6,204 nucleotides of DNA, taken from assembly GCA_012511485.1 (NCBI GenBank), contig JAAZFZ010000073.1:1-6204 (forward strand), in the 5' to 3' direction. This document shows, piece by piece, positions 1-5,544 of this stretch. The translations under genes were made by a program, and so were the position numbers. The stretch is from Clostridiales bacterium. GTDB lineage: Bacteria; Bacillota; Clostridia; Oscillospirales; Acutalibacteraceae. The notes below the pieces were generated by a model. It was not told the origin of the DNA, did not search any database, and saw nothing but the letters and a program-made list of their open reading frames with translations. How positions within the stretch are numbered: position 1 is the stretch's first letter; each line of letters begins with the position of its first letter.

Positions 1-739
1 CCGCATCTGCTATTTCAGCTGCCATAAAATTGATTGTGTCGCTCAACTCGCAAATCTCGTCATCATTATTAATACTCTCCATTCTCGCTTCATAGTCTCC
101 TCCGGCTATTTGCTTTGCCGTTTCGCTTATTCTTTGAATCGGTTTAACAATAGACTGTATGAAATAGGTTCCGGAAATAACCACAAGTGCAATTGACAAC
201 AGGCAGAAAAAACAAATAACGATTGAAATAAAGGTCAGCTGAGCGTCAATATCATTCATTGATACCATGTATCTAAGAGCACCGATGGTTTCACCGTTGT
301 CACCAAACAAAAGCGAGGTCATTGTCATTACTTTTTCGCCCGTGTCAAGCTTGCCAAGCCAATCTCCTCTGCCGATATCGGATTTGAGAGCGACTTCATA
401 GTCAGGCATTTGTATTTCGCTGTTAATCTCAAAGCCGCTGGATGTAACAATAACCTTGCCTTCATTATTTATAACCCAGACTTCCATAGTATCCTTATCA
501 TCAAATGATTCAACATATTTTCTTGCGCCCGAAGTAAAAGCATCCTTGCCTGTGCCGGAGTTCACATCAAAAAACGTGGTAACAAGGTCATTATCCTTAG
601 AAAGAAGGGTATATCTAACTGTCCTGTAATAATAGCTGTGCAAAAAAAACATGGAAGCGTCTGTAACAATGGTCAGCAAAACAGAGATAATCCCAAGAGT
701 GTTTTTAAGCCACCTTTTGGTTATCCCGCCAACCTTCAT
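1..739 (-). CDS. Sensor histidine kinase, N-terminal part (runs off the left edge)
   Basis: This open frame starts at the ATG at 739-737 and stays open for 246 codons to the window edge. The visible part has a short cytoplasmic start, a first membrane helix at about residues 13-35, an extracytoplasmic domain at about 36-167, a second helix at about 168-193, and a HAMP linker from about 194 (Lys-Pro-Ile at 199-201, then the Gly-Gly-Asp-Tyr turn at 213-216). This is the standard layout of a membrane sensor kinase. The outer domain contains a strand with a VWVINNEGKV stretch (88-97), typical of PAS/Cache-like sensor folds, as in WalK or PhoR kinases. The dimerisation and ATPase domains lie outside the window, so kinase activity is inferred. 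The response regulator directly upstream ends 25 bases before this start and is its likely partner. The ribosome site is only moderate: GAGGGG at 755-750, then GGTG closer to the ATG. The ligand is unknown. Confidence 0.88.
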   Translation of the reverse strand, partial: MKVGGITKRWLKNTLGIISVLLTIVTDASMFFLHSYYYRTVRYTLLSKDNDLVTTFFDVNSGTGKDAFTSGARKYVESFDDKDTMEVWVINNEGKVIVTSSGFEINSEIQMPDYEVALKSDIGRGDWLGKLDTGEKVMTMTSLLFGDNGETIGALRYMVSMNDIDAQLTFISIVICFFCLLSIALVVISGTYFIQSIVKPIQRISETAKQIAGGDYEARMESINNDDEICELSDTINFMAAEIADA

Positions 740-764
740 TATCACACCGCCCCTCAAACTTTTT

Positions 765-1478
765 TCAACTTATCCACTTATACCCTACTCCCCAAATTGT
801 TACCAGATGTTTTGGGGATGAGGGCTCTTTTTCTATTTTCATTCTCAGCCTGCGAATATTTACATCAACAATTTTTTCTTCACCGATTCTGTCACAACCC
901 CAGACTTTATTAAGAATATCTGTTCTGCTAAGCGCAACACCCTGATTTAAGAAGAAGTATTCCATTATCTGAAACTCAACCTGAGTCAACTCAATAAGTC
1001 TCCCCTTTTGGGTCAAAGAGTGATTTCTAAGGTCAAGAATATAATCGTTTGATATAAGGCAGTTCTCATTTTCTGCTTTTTCATCATTATTGGAATTGAG
1101 TGCAACTCGCCTATAGACGGCATCAATTCTTGCCAGCAGCTCCGAAAGTGAAAAGGGTTTTGTAACATAGTCATCGGCACCCATTAAAAGGCAGCTGACT
1201 TTGTCCATCTCCTGCGTTTTAGCAGTGAGCATAATTATGCCGATATTTGTATTCTCCTGCCTGATCTTTTTACATACCTCAAGACCGTCCACTCCGGGCA
1301 TCATTATGTCAAGCAAAGTAATGTCAAAATTGCCGCTGCTTGCATGGTATTCCTCTAAAGCACTTGCGCCGTCGGGTACATCCACAACTTCAAAGCCGTT
1401 ATACTTTAAATTAATAACTATAAATTCTCTAATTGAGCTTTCATCTTCAGCAACTAAAATCCTTTTCAAAAGATTCAC
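765..1478 (-). CDS. OmpR/PhoB-family response regulator
   Basis: This is a DNA-binding response regulator of 237 residues, the usual length for the OmpR/PhoB family. The receiver domain spans about residues 5-122 with all the key residues: acidic pair Glu11-Asp12, phosphoacceptor Asp57 in the LLDIMMPG stretch, Thr85 and Lys107 (Lys-Pro). A linker at about 125-138 leads to a C-terminal winged helix (about 140-237) with the usual ending Ile-Trp-Gly-Val-Gly-Tyr-Lys-Trp. It should be phosphorylated by the histidine kinase encoded just downstream; target genes cannot be read from the window. The GTG at 1478 overlaps the lipoprotein stop in a GTGA, the classic coupled arrangement. An alternative TTG at 1469-1467 gives the canonical beginning Met-Lys-Arg-Ile-Leu-Val-Ala-Glu-Asp-Glu and has GGGGTGA (1481-1475) five bases upstream, so it may be the true start. 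The family resembles PhoP, WalR and PhoB, but I cannot assign an orthologue. Confidence 0.93.
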   Translation of the reverse strand: MNLLKRILVAEDESSIREFIVINLKYNGFEVVDVPDGASALEEYHASSGNFDITLLDIMMPGVDGLEVCKKIRQENTNIGIIMLTAKTQEMDKVSCLLMGADDYVTKPFSLSELLARIDAVYRRVALNSNNDEKAENENCLISNDYILDLRNHSLTQKGRLIELTQVEFQIMEYFFLNQGVALSRTDILNKVWGCDRIGEEKIVDVNIRRLRMKIEKEPSSPKHLVTIWGVGYKWIS

Positions 1479-1481
1479 CCC
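1475..1481 (-). promoter_or_regulatory. Possible ribosome binding site for an alternative TTG start of the response regulator
   Basis: GGGGTGA matches the 3' end of 16S rRNA through GGTGA and lies five bases before TTG 1469-1467. It also contains the GTG at 1478-1476, so the two proposed starts compete; the protein differs only by three residues. Confidence 0.5.
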
Positions 1482-2851
1482 ACATCAAATATATTGATAA
1501 TTTCATTTAGCTTTTTAAGGTTAAGGCCGATGCCCTCTCCTGCTTGAGTTATTGAAACAGCTATAACCGTTGCGTTTTTACTGTTTTCAAAAACTTGAGA
1601 AAAACCGGCATATTTGGTTTCAACACGGTTACTCCAGACATTTTTATCAACGCAAGAAACTATGAAAAGCAGTTGCATCTTTTCCTCATCATCGGGGTCT
1701 ACCTGAAAAACCTCCCAAGTTTTAGTTTGCATATCGCTTTGAATACTTATGATATTCTGCCAGTTTGCAGAAAAGTTCAAAATATATTTGCATTCAAAAT
1801 TAACGGCGTTTTGTTTGATTTCAACAAGCTGCTTACCGTTGGTCTTATACCATTTGGTTATGTAAAACGGTAAGATAACATTTCCGACACCCTGGCGGGT
1901 AATGCCACCCTGCATAACAACCTGAGCCGGTATTTCCAGCTCTCCGTCTTTGTCAATGTCATAAACAGGGAGCCTTACGCTCCTCCATGTCGCTATATTT
2001 GTATTAGTCTGAGCGTCAATGAAAGGTGCTTCGAGCGCGCTGGTTTCATTATTCCAGAAAATCACTTCAGTTATCATTTGATTTTCGCCCTTATAGGCAT
2101 CAATATATAATTTATATATACCGTCTTTTTTACCTACTATTTCCTTAATATCAGAATAGCCGCTGACATTGCCGTCAAGCTTAGCCTCCCCGTAAAGAGA
2201 AATTTTTTTGTCGTTCATTTTAAGAACTCTGGCAACAGATTGCGGAGCCTCCGAAGTTGCATCAAGCAGAATAAAGAATACCTCCGTATTAGAGTCAGTA
2301 TCAATATCCATAGGTTTCATAATCGTATAGGCTTCAGTGCAGACTGCGAAAGCGCCGACAATGCTCTTTGAAACATTAAATCTGTAAATTGAAAATATTT
2401 TATTTCCTTTACTCTCAAGTATATTCCAGCTCACTATTAATTCAAACACATTGTCGGAATCCATATCAATAAAATCAACGGTATTTACTTCGCTGCCCGA
2501 GCCAATAAATGATGCAACAGACGTCCATTCCCCGTCAATTTTATCCATCACCTGCATTCTGACTGCATCGTCGACAATATTTTTTGTATAGAATACAAAG
2601 GCCTCATTATCTTTATCCCCATCAATATCATAAAAAATGAAAGCAGATTTATATGTGCCTGAAACGGGAGCCTTTAATGTAATATCCTTGCCAACGGATT
2701 TTTCAAATGCATCTTGCAGTTCGGAATTATCACCGTAAAGTCTCGGAGGGCGCATCAATTTATCAATTGTAGTAAACTTTACAGACGAACAACCAGACAG
2801 CTGAAATATTAATATCAACAGCAGTGCAGCTGATAATATTCTTTTTTTCAT
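1475..2851 (-). CDS. Secreted lipoprotein with four Asp-rich VCBS/FG-GAP-like loops, function unknown
   Basis: I do not recognise a characterised orthologue. The protein has 458 residues and begins with a lipoprotein signal: Lys-Lys-Arg, a hydrophobic stretch at 5-18, then the lipobox Leu-Ser-Gly-Cys with Cys21 as the lipidation site, so it should sit on the outer face of the membrane. The mature part holds four spaced Asp-rich turns: DIDGDKDNE (75-83), DMDSDNVFE (129-137), DIDTDSNTE (182-190) and DIDKDGELE (298-306). Each follows a hydrophobic strand and precedes another, like the calcium-binding loops of FG-GAP/VCBS beta-propeller blades. A propeller or propeller-like fold with a ligand-binding or protein-interaction role is inferred; there is no enzyme motif. 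It starts 19 bases after cdaR with an AAGGGGG site seven bases from the ATG, and overlaps the response regulator by four bases. That position suggests an accessory sensor for the two-component system or an envelope partner of CdaR. Confidence 0.85.
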   Translation of the reverse strand: MKKRILSAALLLILIFQLSGCSSVKFTTIDKLMRPPRLYGDNSELQDAFEKSVGKDITLKAPVSGTYKSAFIFYDIDGDKDNEAFVFYTKNIVDDAVRMQVMDKIDGEWTSVASFIGSGSEVNTVDFIDMDSDNVFELIVSWNILESKGNKIFSIYRFNVSKSIVGAFAVCTEAYTIMKPMDIDTDSNTEVFFILLDATSEAPQSVARVLKMNDKKISLYGEAKLDGNVSGYSDIKEIVGKKDGIYKLYIDAYKGENQMITEVIFWNNETSALEAPFIDAQTNTNIATWRSVRLPVYDIDKDGELEIPAQVVMQGGITRQGVGNVILPFYITKWYKTNGKQLVEIKQNAVNFECKYILNFSANWQNIISIQSDMQTKTWEVFQVDPDDEEKMQLLFIVSCVDKNVWSNRVETKYAGFSQVFENSKNATVIAVSITQAGEGIGLNLKKLNEIINIFDVG

Positions 2852-2870
2852 GCTGTTGCCCCCTTATTTT

Positions 2871-4154
2871 TTATAAGCCCTCAATTGGCACCGCTTTAAC
2901 GGTAACGTAATAACTGCCGTAAATCCAGCAATCATTTGCCGATGTCAGATAGAGCTTCATTCTCATCTTCTGTGTACCTTCCCTGATAGTTTCAGGATTC
3001 ACAATCATTGCGGTAATTTCTGTTAAATCCAGCGCATTAAACGAATCCTCGTTGCCGACAACACTCACACTGATATTGCCTTTTTGTGCAATACTGAGGG
3101 TATATTCATTTGAAACCTCGCTGAGATTAAGATTCATGCAATTTATATTTATGCTTTTCTTAGATACATCCGGCACAAAAACAGTTATTTTGAACGATTT
3201 GGTATTATCAAGAACTACTCCACCGGAAATATCATCGGCATTAATCGTAAATGTGTTTTCACCCTCGGAAAGCTCACTGAAATCAATTGAAGCTACACTG
3301 AAAGTACCGGTGCTATCCAGCAACGACTCGGGAATTCCAATTTTTGCATTTGCAGGAGTGCAGGTGAAAGCAAGCGGATTTGAGATATAATTTGCCGGTG
3401 CATTTTTAAAAATCACAGAGGTTTTCAAAAATGCTTCCTTGAGAACCGGAATTGTCACCGTTATATCAATCCCGCCGGAATCTATTGTTAAATATCTGAG
3501 AGTGCCTCCGAACTCGTTCATTGGAATAATCTCAGCTTTTAATGTTGTTGTTTCCGTCAAAGTCTTATCAACACTAACCCGGGCAACAACTTGGTCAATT
3601 TTTGCAATTTCCGTTGTAGGGCCTCCGATTATTATTTTGCTGGTTGAAATGATGCTATCCTGTGTGACATATCCTTCAGGGATAAAGTTTTCGCCCTCAA
3701 TATCCGCAACAAGTGTATATTCACCCTCGGTATAGGTATCAAAATAGACTTCTATGCTTTCATCGGAATATCCCGTAATCTGATAGTCTGCATCATCATC
3801 TTTAGAAACTACCTTGACCTGCAAAGTATGCTTGCCCTCGGAATCCACATAGCTTGTCTGAGCGGTTGCCAAAAAGTCATCCGCCGACAATGCGCTTGAG
3901 CTGACCTCATACCTTCTGCCTACAACCGTGACATCAACATAAAATTCCTTGGTGCCGAATATCTCAAGCCCGAATTGGCTAGGCACGCTGTTTTCCAGGT
4001 CAATTACAACAGGAACCTCCTGAACTATCCGTACCTCTTCTGGGCTGCGTTCAAGTGCAACAAAAATCCAGAAAACGATTGCAAACAGAATTGAAAGAAT
4101 CAGAATTACTCTATTATCATAAAAAATCTTTTGAAAAAACTTCTTATTACTCAT
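2871..4154 (-). CDS. cdaR: CdaR, YbbR-repeat regulator of diadenylate cyclase
   Basis: CdaR is a membrane-anchored extracytoplasmic protein that binds CdaA and modulates c-di-AMP synthesis in Firmicutes. The predicted protein has 427 residues: a short basic cytoplasmic tail, one membrane helix at about 15-34, then an outer region of tandem beta-rich YbbR repeats, which I place roughly at 41-140, 143-236, 241-327 and 332-425. The first repeat shows the usual pattern after the helix (Val-Pro-Val-Val-Ile-Asp-Leu, 47-53) and the second the Val-Gly-Gly-Pro-like turn at Ile-Gly-Gly-Pro (176-179). Assignment rests on this layout plus its position directly after cdaA. I chose the ATG at 4154-4152 because GGGAGG (4167-4162) lies seven bases upstream. 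A TTG at 4169 would add five residues encoded by that ribosome site itself. The start overlaps the cdaA stop by eight bases (ATGAGTAA), implying translational coupling. Confidence 0.92.
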   Translation of the reverse strand: MSNKKFFQKIFYDNRVILILSILFAIVFWIFVALERSPEEVRIVQEVPVVIDLENSVPSQFGLEIFGTKEFYVDVTVVGRRYEVSSSALSADDFLATAQTSYVDSEGKHTLQVKVVSKDDDADYQITGYSDESIEVYFDTYTEGEYTLVADIEGENFIPEGYVTQDSIISTSKIIIGGPTTEIAKIDQVVARVSVDKTLTETTTLKAEIIPMNEFGGTLRYLTIDSGGIDITVTIPVLKEAFLKTSVIFKNAPANYISNPLAFTCTPANAKIGIPESLLDSTGTFSVASIDFSELSEGENTFTINADDISGGVVLDNTKSFKITVFVPDVSKKSININCMNLNLSEVSNEYTLSIAQKGNISVSVVGNEDSFNALDLTEITAMIVNPETIREGTQKMRMKLYLTSANDCWIYGSYYVTVKAVPIEGL

Positions 4155-4659
4155 TTTTAAACCTCCCAAAAATATTCTTTATTTTATGGGATTTTTCATC
4201 TCTTTTTTCTCTGTTCCCTGACAAAAGATATCTTACAAGCTCCTCACGAAGCTGACTGTCTGATATGCCTCTTTTAAGTACGCCTTTGTATGCAAATGAG
4301 ATTGCGCCGGTTTCTTCGGAAACAATTACAGCCATAGCATCGCTCTGCTCTGTTACGCCAATGCCTGCCCTGTGCCTAGTGCCCAGCTCACTGCTCAAAC
4401 GATTATCCTGAGTAAGCGGCATAATGCACCCCGCAGCCATAAGCCTGTCTCCCCTAACAATAGCTGCACCGTCATGCAATGGTGATTTTGGATAAAAAAT
4501 GTTGACAATCAACTCCTGACTGATGCTCGCATCAACAACAGTACCTGTTGCAGCAACATCACCGAGAAGTGTTTCCCTTTCAAAAACAAGGATGGCACCG
4601 ATTTTTTTATTGCTCATATCGGCAAACGCACGGCATATTTCAACAATAACCTTTTGCAT
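4147..4659 (-). CDS. cdaA: CdaA catalytic (DAC) segment downstream of the amber codon
   Basis: This segment would encode 170 residues if translation restarted at the first available ATG after the amber, codon 129 of the full frame. It carries the whole DAC core: the Ile-Gly-Ala-Ile-Leu-Val-Phe-Glu strand (20-27), Leu-His-Asp-Gly-Ala (61-65), Gly-Thr-Arg-His-Arg (93-97), and Val-Ser-Glu-Glu-Thr-Gly (113-118), followed by a Lys/Arg-rich C-terminal tail. Soluble DAC domains lacking the anchor are known to be catalytically active in this family, so a restart product could work. However, the 35 codons between the amber and this ATG contain no ATG, GTG or TTG in frame, and the sequence before it (GATGAGAAG) is a poor, too-close ribosome site. 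Confidence 0.55.
   Translation of the reverse strand: MQKVIVEICRAFADMSNKKIGAILVFERETLLGDVAATGTVVDASISQELIVNIFYPKSPLHDGAAIVRGDRLMAAGCIMPLTQDNRLSSELGTRHRAGIGVTEQSDAMAVIVSEETGAISFAYKGVLKRGISDSQLREELVRYLLSGNREKRDEKSHKIKNIFGRFKNE
4162..4167 (-). promoter_or_regulatory. Ribosome binding site deciding the cdaR start
   Basis: GGGAGG lies within the last codons of cdaA, seven bases before the ATG at 4154-4152. It would be coding if the TTG at 4169 were used, so it supports the shorter cdaR. Confidence 0.85.
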
Positions 4660-4764
4660 CTTCTCATCATACTTTGCACTGTCAGTTTTTCCAACGAATA
4701 GGTTAATGCTCAGGCTTGTAAATTTGCTGCGCCCGACACTTTCAAGCGCATTGCGAATTTCAGG

Positions 4765-4767
4765 CTA
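4765..4767 (-). other. In-frame amber (TAG) codon within cdaA
   Basis: Read on the minus strand the codons are ATA CGG TTT TAG CCT GAA ATT CGC. Upstream and downstream both match CdaA in the same frame. The family consensus here is a hydrophobic residue, then Phe-Gln-Pro-Glu, so TAG stands where CAG (Gln) is expected, a single C-to-T difference. Confidence 0.95.
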
Positions 4768-5043
4768 AAACCGTATAATAAGAACGAGAATAAAGTCAGC
4801 GAACAGTTTTTGAAATACAAAGGATCTGGCCTGCAGATTCAATGTAGAAATAACAAAAAACAGAACACCTAGTAGCACAAGACCTTTTAATAGCTGAATA
4901 GCTCTCGTTTCCCTTACAAGCTTAAAGAGATTGTAAAGAACAAAAGCAACAAAGCATATGTCAAGAAAATCAGGCACACGGAACGATAAAAACACAGCAC
5001 TGATTTTATCCCAGAAACCTATAAGATTATCCCAAAAGTTCAT
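4765..5043 (-). CDS. cdaA: CdaA N-terminal membrane segment, as terminated by the amber codon
   Basis: If TAG at 4767-4765 is read as stop, this is the actual product: 92 residues forming only the three-helix membrane anchor of CdaA, with no cyclase domain. It keeps Arg-Glu-Thr-Arg-Ala-Ile-Gln-Leu-Leu-Lys-Gly (44-54), a hallmark of the family between helices 1 and 2. It ends Leu-Ile-Ile-Arg-Phe, where Arg91 sits in the third helix at a normally hydrophobic position. Such a stub could not make c-di-AMP by itself. Initiation is well supported by GAGG at 5054-5051. Confidence 0.6.
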   Translation of the reverse strand: MNFWDNLIGFWDKISAVFLSFRVPDFLDICFVAFVLYNLFKLVRETRAIQLLKGLVLLGVLFFVISTLNLQARSFVFQKLFADFILVLIIRF

Positions 5044-5052
5044 AAGAAAACC

Positions 5053-5544
5053 TCATTTATTTAGTATTTCTTTTGTTTGAATAACGCATACGGAATGTGC
5101 GGCAATTCCGTCCCCTGCACCGCTGAATCCAAGACCTTCCTCGGTTGTAGCCTTGACATTAACAAATGAAGGCTCAACCCCACACACATCGGCAATATTT
5201 TCTCTCATGCTTTCAATATAAGGCTTGAGCTTGGGAGCCTGAGTAATCACTGTTGAGTCAATATTAACCACATAATAACCGTTTTGGTGAAGCCTTTTTA
5301 TAACGGCAGCGAGCAGCTTGAGGCTATTCGCATCCTTAAATTCCGGGTTGGTATCGGGGAACATCCCTCCGATATCACCGAATGCAGCGGCTCCCATAAG
5401 AGCGTCGCAAACGGCATGGACCAGAACATCGGCATCAGAGTGCCCCAATAAGCCCAATTCATAAGGAATTAGAACGCCGCCAAGAATAAGTTTTCGACCC
5501 TTAACTAAACGGTGAACATCATATCCGTGCCCAATTCTAATCAA
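5053..5544 (-). CDS. ispF: 2-C-methyl-D-erythritol 2,4-cyclodiphosphate synthase IspF
   Basis: IspF converts CDP-methylerythritol 2-phosphate to the 2,4-cyclodiphosphate and CMP, the fifth step of the MEP isoprenoid pathway, as a cytoplasmic homotrimer. The 163-residue frame is close to the normal 157-160. Metal ligands Asp9, His11 and His43 are present in the Gly-Tyr-Asp-Val-His-Arg-Leu and Val-His-Ala-Val-Cys-Asp motifs. Also present are His-Ser-Asp-Ala-Asp (35-39), Phe-Pro-Asp-Thr (62-65) and the signature Thr-Thr-Glu-Glu-Gly-Leu-Gly-Phe (133-140). I chose the TTG at 5544-5542 because it gives the canonical Met-Ile-Arg-Ile-Gly-His-Gly-Tyr-Asp start and has GAGGAGG (5560-5554) nine bases upstream. 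The in-frame ATG at 5571 would add nine residues encoded across that ribosome site. It overlaps the rnmV stop by eight bases. ispD, often adjacent, is not in the window. Confidence 0.97.
   Translation of the reverse strand: MIRIGHGYDVHRLVKGRKLILGGVLIPYELGLLGHSDADVLVHAVCDALMGAAAFGDIGGMFPDTNPEFKDANSLKLLAAVIKRLHQNGYYVVNIDSTVITQAPKLKPYIESMRENIADVCGVEPSFVNVKATTEEGLGFSGAGDGIAAHSVCVIQTKEILNK

Larger units (their letters stand above)
4147..5043 (-). pseudogene. cdaA: Diadenylate cyclase CdaA, full frame interrupted by one in-frame amber codon
   Basis: CdaA makes cyclic di-AMP from two ATP at the membrane, and the messenger controls potassium, osmolyte and cell-wall homeostasis. The frame from the ATG at 5043 to the TAA at 4149-4147 has 298 codons, close to the family's roughly 270-residue norm, and every part lies in one frame. 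It holds three membrane helices (about 26-43, 50-69, 77-92), the conserved Arg-Ala-Ile-Gln-Leu-Leu-Lys-Gly stretch (47-54), and a DAC domain with Asp-Gly-Ala (191-193) and Arg-His-Arg (223-225). The only defect is TAG as codon 93, where the family has Gln in Phe-Gln-Pro-Glu. There is no frameshift or insertion. The ATG has GAGG seven bases upstream and lies nine bases after ispF. The 'pseudogene' label records the interruption only; the intact catalytic half and the usual importance of c-di-AMP argue that it may still function, or that the stop is a sequence error. Confidence 0.88.

Noticed and set aside
740..764. Terminator or promoter between response regulator and kinase
   Set aside because: The 25-base gap has no hairpin with a T-run and contains the kinase ribosome site, so it is ordinary operon spacing.
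638..913. Plus-strand open frame of 91 codons
   Set aside because: It overlaps the kinase start and response regulator end on the opposite strand, shows no domain and has no ribosome site: a shadow frame.
3052..3735. Two plus-strand open frames opposite cdaR
   Set aside because: They mirror the coding frame of cdaR, with compositions expected from the complement and no recognisable motifs.
4523..4768. Plus-strand open frame spanning the cdaA amber region
   Set aside because: The minus strand has clear CdaA homology throughout, so this is a by-product of that coding sequence.
4768..4810. Programmed ribosomal frameshift around the cdaA amber
   Set aside because: The sequence before the stop lacks a convincing slippery heptamer, and shifted frames soon hit stops or lose CdaA similarity. 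The original frame is the one that continues the protein.
4147..5043. cdaA as two unrelated neighbouring genes, or as a gene broken by a frameshift
   Set aside because: The two halves are in the same frame, separated only by TAG, and the 35 codons after it continue the CdaA sequence. No base insertion or deletion is needed.
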